Assembly: GCA_964515235.1 (NCBI GenBank)
Contig: CAZEVO010000036.1
Coordinates: forward strand, 1 to 16,486
Reading direction: 5' to 3'
Length of the DNA: 16,486 bases
From: OPU3-GD-OMZ sp964515235
Lineage (GTDB): Bacteria > Pseudomonadota > Gammaproteobacteria > Methylococcales > Methylomonadaceae
The notes below the pieces were generated by a model. That model saw only the letters and a list, made by a program, of their open reading frames with translations. It did not search any database and was not told the DNA's origin. Numbering within the stretch: the stretch's first letter is position 1; each line of letters begins with the position of its first letter. Positions 16,406-16,486 of the stretch are shown in pieces. The translations under genes and the position numbers were made by a program.

Positions 16406-16486
16406 TCGCCCTGAGTTTTGTAGACATATCGAGAGCTATAGTCATTTCTGGTGTATGAGTTAAAAAGATAGCGGTGTATCCTGTTG

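Overview
The window is densely coding bacterial DNA, roughly 40% G+C by eye, holding ten protein genes. No RNA gene, insertion sequence, CRISPR array or phage gene is recognisable. The protein families point to a gammaproteobacterium: an E. coli-style long FadE, a bifunctional PutA, and a FadN-type beta-oxidation protein. The low G+C content and the mix of fatty-acid and amino-acid catabolism would suit a Legionellales-like or other host- or protist-associated lineage. That placement is an inference and is weak.

Left part, + strand (21-7712): fadE (acyl-CoA dehydrogenase), a glutathione S-transferase-like gene, putA (proline to glutamate), a small MORN/YwqK-type repeat protein, and an arginase. 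Gaps are short (41, 49, 146 and 28 bases with the starts chosen here), so most of these could share transcripts. Right part, - strand (16299-8806): a tightly packed operon of an acyltransferase/alpha-beta-hydrolase fusion, fadD (acyl-CoA ligase), a thiolase (fadA-like) and a FadN-type 3-hydroxyacyl-CoA dehydrogenase/enoyl-CoA hydratase. Two of the junctions overlap by one base (TGATG and TAATG) and the third is 17 bases. An ornithine cyclodeaminase follows on the same strand after 104 bases and converges on the arginase, overlapping it by 22 bases.

Two pathways are essentially complete. Beta-oxidation: the hydrolase half of the fusion may free fatty acids, FadD activates them, FadE makes the enoyl-CoA, the FadN-type protein hydrates and oxidises it, and the thiolase releases acetyl-CoA. 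Arginine breakdown without the usual transaminase steps: arginase gives ornithine and urea, ornithine cyclodeaminase gives proline and ammonia, and PutA oxidises proline through pyrroline-5-carboxylate to glutamate. The amino-acid genes lie between the two halves of the fatty-acid pathway, so the locus reads as a catabolic cluster feeding acetyl-CoA, glutamate, FADH2 and NADH to central metabolism and respiration.

The least ordinary items are the fusion protein with its HX4E motif, the ornithine cyclodeaminase shortcut with convergent overlapping genes, the unexplained MORN-type protein beside arginase, and a short non-coding stretch after putA holding a stem-loop and a tRNA-3'-end-like string. 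No clearly new defence, mobile or signalling system was seen.
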